A stretch of DNA of 64,000 nt from Bacteroidota bacterium (GTDB lineage Bacteria; Bacteroidota; Bacteroidia; Bacteroidales; VadinHA17): positions 186,001 through 250,000 of the forward strand of contig JADKBL010000001.1 of the NCBI GenBank assembly GCA_016718875.1, written 5' to 3'. Position 1 is the stretch's first letter. Every line of letters begins with the position of its first letter. A program made the translations under genes and the position numbers. Below, piece by piece: positions 1-8,287 of the stretch. The notes beneath the pieces were generated by a model that saw only the letters and a list, made by a program, of their open reading frames with translations, searched no databases and was not told the origin of the DNA.

Positions 1-873
1 TAAATTGTATCCGATTTCACTAAACTATAACCTGCAAATATTCCATAGCCGCCATTGATATTTGAGTAAAGCGGGAAAGCTGTTGTGGATGCAGCCATAA
101 ACTCAGGATACCGGCCTAACTCGTACAGGTATTTCTGCTTTACAAACCTGTAATAATTCTGACTGACCGAACGCAATTCAAGTATTACCGGATAGAGATC
201 AGTATGCATAGGCTCTCCATTCATACTCGAAGCCGAACCGGTAAAGTAGTTGATTGTCATTGAATAATCTGAACCCTTTGATTGATTCATTACTGAATAA
301 TGCCAGGGGCAGACCTTCGTTTAACAGAACCGGATCAGTAATGGTTTTGAGGGAGGCAATACTTTCATATCTGTTGCGTAAAAGTCTGATAACTACTTCA
401 TAATATTGTTTTACTGAGGGGTCATTTGTAAAAGTGAACTTAACTGCAGGATAAGTCATCCCCTCTTCATCCTTTCCTGCAATATCAATATGAATTATGT
501 CAGACATTGCAGCAGGAACTGGTATTGAATCGCTGCCTGAAGCCGGTTCATAGCCGGGTATGTATACTTCACATTTATAGGTCTTAAGAGGTTCAACAAT
601 TAATGAAGATGAATACATTCCTTTATTCAGGAAGGTCAGGGTCTCCTTATACTCCCCGTCAACAAAGAGTAAAACTTCAGCATTATTTATTAAGGCCAGT
701 TGATTTGTATCGAGTTTCCCCGCGAGTGAAACCTGCACTTTTAGTGTACTGTCTTTAATCAGAATACTATTTATAACCGGTTCTGATTGTAATTCGGGGA
801 ACTGATCCGTAACAAGCTCCCTGCAGGAAACCAGAAATATAAGAATCATAAATAAATAGCCGGGATGTTTCAT
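1..873 (-). CDS. DUF4249-family surface lipoprotein, 3'-partial, one frameshift
   Basis: This gene runs off the left edge. The start chosen is the ATG at 871-873, because it opens a lipoprotein signal (MKHPGYLFMILIFLVSC) with lipobox LVSC; an upstream in-frame start at 954 would bury it. The first frame stops at 199, but a second frame continues without a stop to base 1 with typical family sequence (for example ELRSVSQNYYRF and NGGYGIFAGYS). The two join if one G is removed from the GGG at about 274-276. DUF4249 proteins are outer-membrane lipoproteins often coded beside TonB-dependent receptors; none is visible here. It lies 34 bases after the barrel gene at 908-1480 and is probably co-transcribed with it. 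The frameshift is probably a homopolymer error. Confidence 0.75.
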
Positions 874-907
874 CTGTGTTACCAGGTAAATTTTGAATGA
901 AAGAGCA

Positions 908-1480
908 TCAGAAGTTAATATTGACCTTATACGAAAACACCGATTTTTTACCATTCTGGAACCTCAGGTTTGAGAATTTGTAGAAAAGATCAAAACTGAT
1001 TTTTTTGTTTTTGGTATATAAGGATAAACCAGGCGCAGCATAGTATCCGAATTTGTCAGCACGGATTGGAACCGGATTATAGGTTGCAGTTATTTCCCTC
1101 CAGTAGTGGAAATAGTAAGGAGAAGCTTCTGCAAAGATCTGAAATCTGCTGTAGGCCGGATATGTGTACCTTGCAAAAATGCCGACCCTGTAATTAAAGA
1201 AATTAATAATTGAAACGTTATAGTGGAGAGGAAAAGAGCAGGAAAATTCTATCCCTGATGTAAGATTCTTTGTAATCCTGTTCCCATAACGCAGAGCAGC
1301 AATGTTATACATATATCTGAGCCCTCCGGTCTGAAATAAAGTTTCATTGAGAATTGGATTTAACTGGAGCCCGATCTGGTTTTTCTTATAAATCCTTATT
1401 GTATCCCGGCTCTCCTGTGAAGCCAGTACTCTTGGAAGCATTAAAAGGATGATAGCAATGAGAATGACTTTAATCTGCAT
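908..1480 (-). CDS. Putative outer-membrane beta-barrel protein
   Basis: About 190 residues from the ATG at 1478-1480. I chose this start because it begins a clean signal peptide (MQIKVILIAIILLMLPRVLA) and not 13 codons upstream. The mature part alternates polar and aromatic residues in short strands separated by glycine/asparagine turns and ends in a phenylalanine, as outer-membrane barrels do. I recognise no specific family. It is the first gene of a minus-strand pair with the DUF4249 lipoprotein, so a shared role at the cell surface is likely, but the substrate or partner is unknown. Confidence 0.6.
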   Translation of the reverse strand: MQIKVILIAIILLMLPRVLASQESRDTIRIYKKNQIGLQLNPILNETLFQTGGLRYMYNIAALRYGNRITKNLTSGIEFSCSFPLHYNVSIINFFNYRVGIFARYTYPAYSRFQIFAEASPYYFHYWREITATYNPVPIRADKFGYYAAPGLSLYTKNKKISFDLFYKFSNLRFQNGKKSVFSYKVNINF

Positions 1481-1584
1481 TTCTGTCTGCCGGTACTTTT
1501 TTGTTTCGGATTGTAGCATAGATCCTGAATATATTGAATCTGGTTAATCAACGGGGAAGTGGCAAAAAAGTATGTGTCTGGCGT

Positions 1585-1803
1585 CATTGCTTAGACCTAA
1601 GGGACCGGCATACTGTGTTACCCGGCGAAACATACGGGCACGGTCCAGGTTTATTACTTCACTGTCCACCAGCAGCCAAAATGTATTGTAGAGCACTCAA
1701 AATTCTATTGTCAGGAAAATGTTTGTGAGTAGAGAACAATAATTGTGACAGCCTGCCTCCGTCTAAATCGGGGAGCTTTTGAATTATACCGTCCGTGTTT
1801 ACC
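1585..1803 (-). repeat. attC-like intergenic element 1 (most degenerate copy)
   Basis: This element lies directly after the Fic stop codon at 1809. Its right end at about 1788-1802 (plus strand ACCGTCCGTGTTTACC) matches the ATTGTCCGTGTTAGC end shared by the other elements of the array. The left part contains the shared GTGTTACCCGG motif near 1615, but the CTAAC core is degenerate (TTAGACCTAAG near 1591). It marks the far end of the cassette-like region; beyond it the surface-protein genes have no such repeats. No gene is supported in 1525-1805. Confidence 0.45.
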
Positions 1804-1808
1804 AAAGT

Positions 1809-2405
1809 CTATTTTTTCGCAAATTCTAATAAAGGCTTATAATCATCATTGTCAGCTTTATAGATAGCGTCTAAGTATTCCTTCCTTATTGGATTTTTCT
1901 TTGATAAATCCGAATGTCCCCAGGAAAACACTGGTCTATTAAATAGCTTTGAAATCATGATATCAGCAGCAAGTCTCGAGTGGCGTCCGTTCCCATTTGG
2001 GAATAAATGAATTTTTACTAATCTATGGCTAAATCTGATAGCAATCTCCTCATCAGTAAATGATTGGTGATCAATCCAAAAGTTACAGTCGTCGATAAGT
2101 TTCCTGATTTCAATGGAAATCTGTGTTTTATCCACGCCAATGTTCTTATTTGATTTTCTTTTTGTTCCGGCCCAGGCCCAAACCTCACCAAACATTTTTT
2201 TATGAACCAGCATAAGAAAGTCTTCTGTCAAAAACTGTTTCTTACCAACTTTCGTTTTTAAGGACCATTCTATGGCTGATTGAATGTTTAATTGTTCAAA
2301 TTCATCGAGTTCTCCTTTTGTAGATATTGTTTTTACAAGCAGCCCTTCTTTCTCATCCTCATCAAGGGGAGTCTGTCCTTCAATGTATTCAATTTTTAAT
2401 CCCAT
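1809..2405 (-). CDS. Fic-domain protein, mobile mystery protein B type
   Basis: This 198-residue protein carries the Fic signature at residues 133-144 (HLFPNGNGRHSR). The catalytic histidine is present, and so is the anion-binding GNGR; the usual proline after the histidine is leucine. Fic enzymes transfer AMP or other nucleotide parts to target proteins. The length and its partner gene fit the mobile mystery protein A/B pair, which is common on mobile elements. Its start overlaps the end of the upstream HTH gene by ten bases (the ATG at 2403-2405 lies inside the partner's last codons), which suggests translational coupling. It is intact, unlike its partner. A toxin role with the HTH protein as regulator is inference. 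Confidence 0.85.
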   Translation of the reverse strand: MGLKIEYIEGQTPLDEDEKEGLLVKTISTKGELDEFEQLNIQSAIEWSLKTKVGKKQFLTEDFLMLVHKKMFGEVWAWAGTKRKSNKNIGVDKTQISIEIRKLIDDCNFWIDHQSFTDEEIAIRFSHRLVKIHLFPNGNGRHSRLAADIMISKLFNRPVFSWGHSDLSKKNPIRKEYLDAIYKADNDDYKPLLEFAKK

Positions 2406-2852
2406 AAATACTTAGGCATTTCTGTTTTTATTTCATTTGTTTTTTCTTTGATTGCCTTCTGAATTCTTGAAGGGTTATTTTCCTGATCTTCAAGCTTCAT
2501 CGAAATTGATGTTCTTTTTACAATTTCTATAGCCAACTCATTAGCCCGCTTTTCATAATATCTTCAAGGGTGCCACTTTGTGGAATAAATCCATAAACTA
2601 GTTTGGGTTTACAGACTTTACCAAATTGCCTCAGGACTTTAATGGAAACTGTCTCATTTTGTTCTCTTTCTTCCATTTCTTTAACACTCTGTGGCGTAAT
2701 ACCCATCCTATTCCCCAGTTGCCTCATCGACATTCCAAGAGCTTGTCTGATTGAATAAACCCAACCTGAAGATGGAATTACTAAATTCTCAATTTTTTTA
2801 AGTTGAAGAATCTTAGCATCAATTGTTCCATTATTAATTTTTGCTTTTTCAT
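2396..2852 (-). CDS. HTH regulator, mobile mystery protein A type (two frameshifts)
   Basis: The longest open piece (2527-2733) encodes a helix-turn-helix (MSMRQLGNRMGITPQSVKEM) of the XRE kind. Two A-run indels break the full gene. At 2845-2849 five A's should be six to give an ATG AAA AAA GCA start. At about 2550-2553 four A's should be five, after which KRANELAIEIVKR continues to a stop at 2396-2398. The corrected product is about 150 residues and matches the mobile mystery protein A layout (GWVYSIRQALGMS just before the HTH). The stop overlaps the Fic start, and the promoter region holds two palindromes, so autoregulation is likely. Confidence 0.75.
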
Positions 2853-2935
2853 AAGGTTATAGCCTTAAATTTTAGGTATCAAATATAAGGCTAAGACCTG
2901 AAATAAGCAAATATATTTTAAGGCATAGCCTTAAA
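2851..2935 (-). promoter_or_regulatory. Twin palindromic operators upstream of the HTH-Fic pair
   Basis: Two related inverted repeats flank the promoter zone. TTTAAGGCATAGCCTTAAA at 2917-2935 is palindromic except at its centre, and TAAGGTTATAGCCTTA at 2852-2867 overlaps the start codon. A further half site, AAGGCTAAG, lies at about 2888-2896. The shared half site is TAAGGC/GCCTTA. The natural reader is the HTH protein coded just downstream, which would repress its own operon. This is inferred from position and symmetry only. Confidence 0.6.
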
Positions 2936-2967
2936 TGCAGGATTAATCATCAGTAACCCGAATTGTG

Positions 2968-3100
2968 GTTAACGGCCAGCGGGTATGGGCAGTAAGTGTT
3001 ACACGACTCAGCCATCCGGCCAACAGTCCCGGTACTTTGTCTCCGCCAGCTAGCGAATCACAGTGTTGATAAATAACTTGCACATATTGTCCGTGGTATG
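2968..3100 (-). repeat. attC-like intergenic element 2
   Basis: This 133-base GC-richer element lies between the HTH-Fic pair and the ICMT-like gene. It begins on the plus strand with GTTAACGGCCAGCGGGTAT and continues GTGTTACACGACTCAGCCATC, then TCTCCGCCAGC, and ends with ATTGTCCGTGGTATG at 3086-3100, 44 bases after the ICMT-like stop. Its first 85 bases are closely similar to the start of element 3 at 4719. Short open frames across it are shared between copies only because the DNA is repeated, so I do not call genes here. Confidence 0.65.
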
Positions 3101-3143
3101 TTTAGGCGCATTTTTCACCAAACTAAGATGTAATAGTCATGGC

Positions 3144-3709
3144 TTAGAATATATCAGGGATCAGTTTTTTTGTCCGGTTCTGATACTCAATATATTTCTG
3201 TCCCATTTGTTGGGTCATAAATTTTTCTTCTACTCTGATGCGATTGAGGTATCCAACCGTCACAGGGATCATCATTAACAGAACGGATAACCAGTTGGAT
3301 AAGGAAGTTGCTATGCCAAGAAAAAATAATTAACTGTCCTAGATATCCGGGATGTCTGATGTATTTATATAAGCCTGTCTCAATCAATTGGTGGTTATCA
3401 ATTTTTGTCTAGTATAGTGAAATATTGTTTTAGTTTCAATATTGAAGTAACCCGGACTATAAGTCCGATTGCAGCCGCAAGTTGATCCAAGGATAAAAGT
3501 GCATTCCAATGATAGATCCTGCCTGTTTTGTTGACGCAATAATAAAGACAGCCAATATCCGGCTGAAATAGCAAGGACAAGTATCCAAATGCTTCCTTTG
3601 TCACCTGATTCAGATATTTCTCTTTTACTTTTCCCTCCTGCTCATGGAAAATCTCAAATAGTCCATACAGAATGGAGAACGAAAAAATAATGATAACTTT
3701 TGTGTTCAT
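3144..3709 (-). pseudogene. ICMT/PEMT-like membrane methyltransferase, multiply frameshifted
   Basis: The start at 3709 opens a hydrophobic helix (MNTKVIIIFSFSILYGLF). The C-terminal half carries the family hallmark ETGLYKYIRHPGYLGQLI and ends near QQMGQKYIEYQNRTKKLI with a stop at 3144-3146. At least four frame changes are needed to connect the pieces across about 566 bases. The family methylates isoprenylcysteine or phospholipid-like substrates at membranes; the substrate here is unknown. With this many lesions I score it as a pseudogene, although indel errors of the sequence may explain part of them. It is the only recognisable gene of its cassette-like unit (about 2968-3818). Confidence 0.6.
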
Positions 3710-3817
3710 TGTTAAAGTATTAATTTGAATTTAATGAGTTATGTTCAGTCGGTTTCCCATCTAAATGGAGATAATATTTTTATTAGAGTTTGTCAGGAAA
3801 TCGCAAACCGCTTAAAC

Positions 3818-4103
3818 ATAACGACCCTGCAATATGGGGAGGTTGTGTTACACGGCCTGTCCCGGGCAAAGTGTCAGGCGAATAAGTATTTCCTTCTCCC
3901 TTAACCTTAAGTTTTTTTATTACCTGGCTTTTATGATGTTAACAATTTCACAATTATTACCCGGAGGACAAGACTCATTAATCCCTCTCTCTTTGTACTT
4001 TACAGTTACTCTTGAAAAGAAGGCAGTGGGTTCTATGGGTGAAGAATGCTATTACCTTTGTTAACCAGGGGAGATTGCTTTTCATAGCATTGTCCGTATT
4101 AGC
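3818..4103 (-). repeat. attC-like unit A, containing a lipoprotein gene remnant
   Basis: This unit starts 12 bases after the GNAT stop with the plus-strand end ATTGTCCGTATTAGC (4089-4103) and reaches a core ATAACGACCCTGCAAT at 3818-3833. The two ends are imperfect inverted repeats. It is homologous to unit B (5612-6181) at both ends and through the last third of a small lipoprotein gene. The middle of that gene is deleted here: the sequence jumps from AGTTACTC to TTGAAAAGAAGG near 4012. No intact gene lies between 3710 and 4114. Confidence 0.6.
3920..4012 (-). pseudogene. 3' remnant of the unit-B lipoprotein gene
   Basis: About 30 codons ending NCEIVNIIKAR and a stop at 3920-3922 are nearly identical to the end of the lipoprotein gene at 5709-6014 (shared GINESCPPG and VTVKYKERG). 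The signal peptide and first two thirds are missing, removed by one internal deletion relative to unit B. It cannot make a functional secreted protein. Confidence 0.7.
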
Positions 4104-4114
4104 GGCCGTTCTTG

Positions 4115-4657
4115 TTAATAATCTCGTGGATCATCTTCTACAATAGCATAATGATAATTGTCTTTCCATTCTCCTCTAATAGGAAGAATTTTTCTTCTTA
4201 ATCCTTCTCTGGTCATACCTGCTTTTTCAAGTACTCTGATAGATTGAATATTTTCAGTTTGTACTCCTGCCTCTACTTTATGTAAATGCATCTTCTCAAA
4301 TCCAAATTTTATTAGACTTTTTGCAATTTCAGTAGCATAACCTTTTCCCCAATAAGAGGGATGGAGTTTATAATAAATTTCTCCAAGCTTAAATTTGTCT
4401 GCAGATAAGTGCATACCTGCCGCACCAATAAACTCATTTGTATTTTTCAAGAAAATGGTCCAGGATATCTGTTTTCGGATTTCATCATTTTTATCCTCAA
4501 TACTGGGTTGAATTATCTTTTTAGTTTCATCAATATCTTTTGGAATACCAAGAGTATTAAATTCGTCAACTTCAGGGAATGAATGAAGTCTATGAATAAA
4601 TTCAATATGTATCCAATCAGTCTCTTTTAATATCAGTCTCTCTGTTGCTATTTCCAT
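4115..4657 (-). CDS. GNAT-family N-acetyltransferase (RimJ/RimL-like)
   Basis: This intact 180-residue protein has a RimJ/RimL-like layout. It has an N-terminal TERLILKE strand, an acetyl-CoA-binding P-loop region (HPSYWGKGYATEIAKSL, roughly residues 98-114) and a C-terminal KAGMTREG turn typical of ribosomal-protein acetyltransferases. Such enzymes move acetyl groups from acetyl-CoA to amino groups of proteins or small molecules; the substrate cannot be told from sequence. It is the single gene of its cassette-like unit: the core lies 62 bases upstream of the start, and the following repeat begins 12 bases after the stop. Confidence 0.85.
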   Translation of the reverse strand: MEIATERLILKETDWIHIEFIHRLHSFPEVDEFNTLGIPKDIDETKKIIQPSIEDKNDEIRKQISWTIFLKNTNEFIGAAGMHLSADKFKLGEIYYKLHPSYWGKGYATEIAKSLIKFGFEKMHLHKVEAGVQTENIQSIRVLEKAGMTREGLRRKILPIRGEWKDNYHYAIVEDDPRDY

Positions 4658-4718
4658 GGTGTTTTGTCATTGAATGAATATCAGTGTGTTATAAGGGGCA
4701 GGAAGTTTTTAAATGACC

Positions 4719-4894
4719 GCTAACGGCCAGCGGGTATGCGCAGTAAGTGTTACACGACGCAGCCATCCGACCACCAGTTCCTGTACTTTGGCTCCGCCAT
4801 CTGGTGGATACGGACAGTATTTCAATTCCTTGCAGATGTGGATGTCCGGGTGCAAAAACCTTGATAAACTACTTGCCCTTATTGTCTGTGGCAG
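4719..4894 (-). repeat. attC-like intergenic element 3
   Basis: This 176-base element sits between the XRE gene stop (4904, only 10 bases away) and the GNAT gene start. The plus strand begins GCTAACGGCCAGCGGGTATG, continues GTGTTACACGACGCAGCCATC and GCTCCGCCATC, and ends ATTGTCTGTGGCAGG at 4881-4894. The TGCAAAAACCTTGATAAACTACTTG stretch near 4851 recurs in altered form in element 4 near 7255. Open frames on the plus strand here are repeat artefacts. Confidence 0.65.
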
Positions 4895-4903
4895 GTATTG
4901 TGA

Positions 4904-5488
4904 TTATCTCAAAAACGGAATTGAAACAGGGGAAAAATTGCGACGATTATTTTTAATCAGAATGCCGGCAATTACAATATAAAGGAAATTAACCAGATAT
5001 AATATAAAAGGGAAGTACCAAGAGATAAATTCGGATTTCGCGATAAACCTGGGTATTAACTTTTCAGCGGCTGTCCATGAAAATATACTTATTGCAAATG
5101 GCACGTATGTTATTATACTCCAGGTTATTTGAAAGTTTATTAGCTTTTTTGCGTAATATGATATGTCCTTGATCTGGTCTTTCTTTACCAGCCAGAGGAT
5201 AGCAGGTAAAATTATATTACCAATTGGGAGTAAAACAAAAATCAGTCCTGAGAAATGCATCGCTTTAATGTAGCCTATGTCTTCTACAAAACCATAGTTT
5301 ATTAAATCCTGAATTGGAATGTTTAATGCTTCTGAGATTCTTCTTAAAGTATCTCCGTGCGGAGATGTTTCTCCTTTTTCTATTCTCTGAAGGGTTCTGA
5401 GATTTATTTTTGAAATTTCTGCTAACTCCTCCTGAGAAATCCCTTTGTTTTTTCTGGCCTGAAAGATTTGTTGTCCAAGTTGACTCAT
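4904..5488 (-). CDS. XRE-family HTH regulator with C-terminal membrane domain
   Basis: The 194-residue protein begins with an HTH_3 domain (residues about 5-60: QARKNKGISQEELAEISK). Four hydrophobic helices follow, in a layout resembling the DUF4870 family (LIFVLLPIGNIILPAILWLV and three later segments). A cytoplasmic DNA-binding head tied to the membrane suggests a membrane-tethered sensor or repressor. The gene is intact. It is the sole cargo of its cassette-like unit, with the repeat end 10 bases after the stop and a CCTAAC core 124 bases upstream. Target and signal are unknown. Confidence 0.75.
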   Translation of the reverse strand: MSQLGQQIFQARKNKGISQEELAEISKINLRTLQRIEKGETSPHGDTLRRISEALNIPIQDLINYGFVEDIGYIKAMHFSGLIFVLLPIGNIILPAILWLVKKDQIKDISYYAKKLINFQITWSIITYVPFAISIFSWTAAEKLIPRFIAKSEFISWYFPFILYLVNFLYIVIAGILIKNNRRNFSPVSIPFLR

Positions 5489-5611
5489 TTCAAAAGTATT
5501 TTAGTCAAAAATAGCAGAATCGAATTCCTGAGATAGCGGTTTGTTTGTGACATTTATATGGCATTTAAGTCATAGTAATGGAATTCTTGTCGTTTGGATC
5601 GCCACATGACA

Positions 5612-6181
5612 CCTAACTGTCAGGCAATACGGGGAGGTTTTGTTACCAGGAGTAAGTTCAGGGTACCCGGGCCGATTATTACTCTATCACCAGTGGGTTT
5701 TTTAGTAATTATCTGGCTTTTATTATGTGAACAATTTCACAATTAATACCCGGAGGACAAGACTCATTTATACCTCTCTCTTTGTACTTTACAGTTACTC
5801 TGTCTCCTGACTTAAAAGCGACAATGTCTTCCAGATGAACTATTAATGTAACATCATTGTCCAGATGAATTTGTTCAGCACAAACTCAGCTAAACCACCA
5901 CTCAGCCAAACAGTACCGGTCTCCTGTATTATGGATTCATCGGTTTTATCCTTTATCACATGAGAAAGCAAACAGAAGTGCCAATACAGGTAATAATCTT
6001 TTTACCAAATTCATCTTACAGATTATATTAAGTGTTTACTGTATCAGGCTAGCTTTTTTAGATTAAGCTTCTAATCAAGGTGGGTCTGTTTGAAAAGAAG
6101 GTAGTATGATTTTACGGGTGAAGAATATTATTTCCCTTTGCTAATTTGAGGCGAGCTTTTCATAGCATTGTCCGTGTTAGC
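5612..6181 (-). repeat. attC-like unit B, containing a frameshifted lipoprotein gene
   Basis: This unit lies between the zeta-like kinase stop (6191) and the XRE gene. Its right end ATTGTCCGTGTTAGC (6167-6181) and left end CCTAACTGTCAGGCAAT (5612-5628) are imperfect inverted repeats of each other. It carries a whole small lipoprotein gene, which makes it much longer than a normal recombination site; unit A is a deleted relative. The minus-strand core GTTAGGT matches the GTTRRRY rule for integron attC sites exactly. Confidence 0.6.
5709..6014 (-). pseudogene. Small secreted lipoprotein, two frameshifts
   Basis: The ATG at 6012-6014 starts a classic lipoprotein signal (MNLVKRLLPVLALLFAFSC). 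After DK the frame breaks: removing one G from AAAGGATAAAA continues as DKTDESIIQETGTVWLSGG. A second shift near 5885 leads to QIHLDNDVTLIVHLEDIV and then VTVKYKERG, GINESCPPG and the end HIIKAR at 5709-5711. The corrected protein is about 100 residues. The second half looks like a small beta-rich domain of unknown function. A deleted relative lies at 3920-4012. Either this is decayed cargo, or the frameshifts are consensus errors. Confidence 0.6.
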
Positions 6182-6190
6182 AATAGTGTA

Positions 6191-6794
6191 TTACTTTTTT
6201 TGAATTAAATTATAAATTCCAGGTAGTCTACGTTCAAAGTATTCAGGAACATAATCAGTCATCAGTATTAATTCACCTTTTCAATTTGAAGAATGTTTTC
6301 AAAAAGCATCTCAGGTTTGAATTGTCAACAATAAGGAGATTGTCAAAAAATCTGTAATGCAAGTTTAAGTTCTTGTATCCTGCTTTCCATTTATAGTCAA
6401 TTGTTTTATTATTAACAAAATGACCTTTAAATTCTGCCCGAACCTGAACTCTATGTTGAGCAAGTTCTATATTAGCTAGACAAAAGAATATGAGGTTAAT
6501 TTTATATCCACTGTCTTTAAATGCTTGAGGCCAGAAAAGTGGGTAAGAATCAAAATTAGTTTCGTAACAAAAATGCAATCTTCTTTCTATTGCATTTTTA
6601 ATGGAATCCTCAAAATAATTTGTTGTGTGATCCTTAGCAAATTTTACTCTAAGTTCACTGTCTGGAAGGCCACGGTAAGTTCCCAAATATAATTTGTCAT
6701 AGTCGAAAGAAGTAACTCCTTCTGGCAAAAAAGTGGAGGCATAAGTTGATTTTCCAGAGCCGTTACAACCGGCGATAACTGTTAAATCTGGCAT
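6191..6794 (-). CDS. Zeta-toxin-like P-loop kinase (two C-terminal frameshifts)
   Basis: The ATG at 6794 starts MPDLTVIAGCNGSGKST, with a Walker A motif at residues 9-17. YETNFDS follows near residue 78, and RVQVRAEFKGHFVN lies in the lid region, as in the zeta-toxin/AAA_33 family. Family members phosphorylate UDP-sugars or other small molecules; the substrate is unknown. The open frame stops at 6273, but two small indels (near 6320 and in the A-run at 6278-6281) restore KPEMLFENILQIEK and then MTDYVPEYFERRLPGIYNLI to a stop at 6191. The corrected stop sits 10 bases from the repeat end, as for neighbouring cassettes, which supports the correction. A short open frame upstream may be an antitoxin. 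Confidence 0.7.
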
Positions 6795-6824
6795 CTGCCT
6801 TATTTAAATCAATTGAATGGTAAC

Positions 6825-6911
6825 TTAAGGTTCCCATTCTTTTTTTACGAAGTTGGTATAACTTTTCTTGAGGAATAACAGATTATTAAGAATAACTTCA
6901 GCCTTACTCAT
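6825..6911 (-). CDS. Short ORF upstream of the zeta-like kinase (possible antitoxin)
   Basis: From the ATG at 6909-6911 this reads 28 codons, MSKAEVILNNLLFLKKSY and on to VKKEWEP, with a stop 30 bases before the kinase start. The frame is open further upstream (VKKKLITGVTVTQQ), so the true start may be earlier or lost to an indel near the A-run at about 6950. A small charged protein just before a zeta-like kinase is where epsilon-type antitoxins sit, but I see no recognisable antitoxin fold. Low confidence. Confidence 0.35.
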   Translation of the reverse strand: MSKAEVILNNLLFLKKSYTNFVKKEWEP

Positions 6912-7013
6912 TTGTTGAGTCACAGTAACTCCTGTAATCAATTTTTTCTTTACACATGCCGCAAAATTAGTATTTTTTTTTGAAATGATCAATTTGTACA
7001 GTTTTTCATTATT

Positions 7014-7293
7014 GCTAACAGCCCGACAATAAAATTAGTAGGTGTTACCTGACGCCGCATTCAGGCACGATCGGTACCCCGCCGCAGACGGGGACCAGAA
7101 ATTTATCCCGGTGCAAGACGGCTATGGCACGTGTTTTTGCCGTCCGGGTGCAACCTTGATCGGAGGCAGGACGTGTTGCGGTACAAACTTGATTGTGAGC
7201 AGTCATTTATCCTGGTATTGTTAATTTGTTAACAGAAATGGAGCGGCTTGCAAAAACCGTGACAAGCAACTTACCTTTATTGTTCGTGTTATG
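7014..7293 (-). repeat. attC-like intergenic element 4
   Basis: This 280-base GC-rich element lies upstream of the zeta-like gene. The plus-strand left end GCTAACAGCCCGACAAT (7014-7030) and right end ATTGTTCGTGTTATG (7279-7293) are inverted repeats with R-box, spacer and L-box-like parts: TAACA plus ACAAT pairs with ATTGT plus TGTTA. Internally it has GGTGTTACCTGACGCCGC and GTTTTTGCCGTCCGGGTGCAA, shared with the other elements. A 77-codon minus-strand frame overlaps its right end (7221-7454), but I cannot support it as a gene. Between 7294 and 7457 I see nothing else. Confidence 0.65.
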
Positions 7294-7457
7294 TGTAGAG
7301 TAAATTTTAAAACTGTCAGGATGTAAACTTGTTTTTGACTATATATTCCTATGTCTCGTCGTGAAGAGCGAAGGAAATCAGGCTCTTTTGCAACTTTTGG
7401 CTTAGTGCGAAGAATAGAGCGAGTTGCAAATATGCCTGAAGTACCAAAGGTCATTCT

Positions 7458-8215
7458 CTATATTTCTTTATTCTTAGCTTTCTGATCTTCAATTTCATTG
7501 ATTTGTTCTTCAATTGTTATTTTCTTTGAGAATGCCTTGCTCATATTATCTTTATCAAGAGTATCAAGAATCTCAGATTCAATTATAGATTTTTCTAAGT
7601 TTTAAAGCAAGTACAAATTCATTGATGTGATTGTCAGGTGTGTCAAATGAAAAGGGGCTAAGTAGAGATATTCTTGAATAAGTTTTTCTCATCTTTCCTT
7701 TTGTTCTTTCGATTAATTCATCAAATCGTTTATCAACTTGATATGAAACATACTTTTCAAAATCTCTTTTAAGTCCTGCTACATATTCACGCTCCAGAAT
7801 AAAGTAATCCTTCTTAGCAACTAAGATAAAGATCTTTATAACTTTTATATAAACTTGCTTCAGGGTCAGTGATTGAATTAGAAAATCTCTTTTTTAAGAA
7901 GTTTGTTATTTCTGGATTTGTTTCAGACAGTTTAATAAAGGAAGTACATTCATGATTATGAATTAGTTGATTTCTTATTTCCATGAACTTAATTAAATCA
8001 TCATATGCCTCTTTTGTTAATTCGTCCAAATCTTGCAAAATATCAATCTTGTTTTTAAATGAGAGACTACTAGATTTATTATCAAGGGTTTTTGTCTTTT
8101 CTTTCAAGATACGCAGAATAGCTTTGATAATATCTGAAGCACTTTGTTCAAGTCGCAGAGTATTTGTAAGAATTTCAATTCTCAGCGTGATATTTAAATC
8201 TTCCCATTTGCTCAT
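7458..8215 (-). CDS. HEPN-motif protein, last gene of the GHKL/methyltransferase operon
   Basis: The first 133 residues are open from the ATG at 8215 and form a helical domain with EIRNQLIHNHE at residues 79-89. R81-x4-H86 is the RNxxxH signature of HEPN ribonucleases, common in toxins and abortive-infection proteins. Two one-base indels (near 7850 and near 7605) connect this to VAKKDYFILEREYVAGLKRD and a charged tail ending at 7458-7460, giving about 250 residues. It follows the C5 methyltransferase by 72 bases on the same strand. A defence effector role is inference from motif and context; the fold has not been confirmed. Confidence 0.6.
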
Positions 8216-8287
8216 AATAGCTCCATTTGAGGATTTACTAATATATTTTGATATAGATCACATGACAAATAGATAAGAGGAATATCA

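Noticed and set aside
1534..1728. 64-codon plus-strand frame
   Set aside because: Lies entirely in the attC-like element 1 and has no start context or family features.
4713..4982. Two overlapping plus-strand frames across element 3, resembling frames in the other elements
   Set aside because: The similarity is explained by the repeated DNA; frames are not conserved in phase between copies and have no protein features.
7221..7454. 77-codon minus-strand frame between element 4 and the HEPN gene
   Set aside because: It overlaps the repeat end and the HEPN 3' region and has no recognisable domain; kept only as a remark under element 4.
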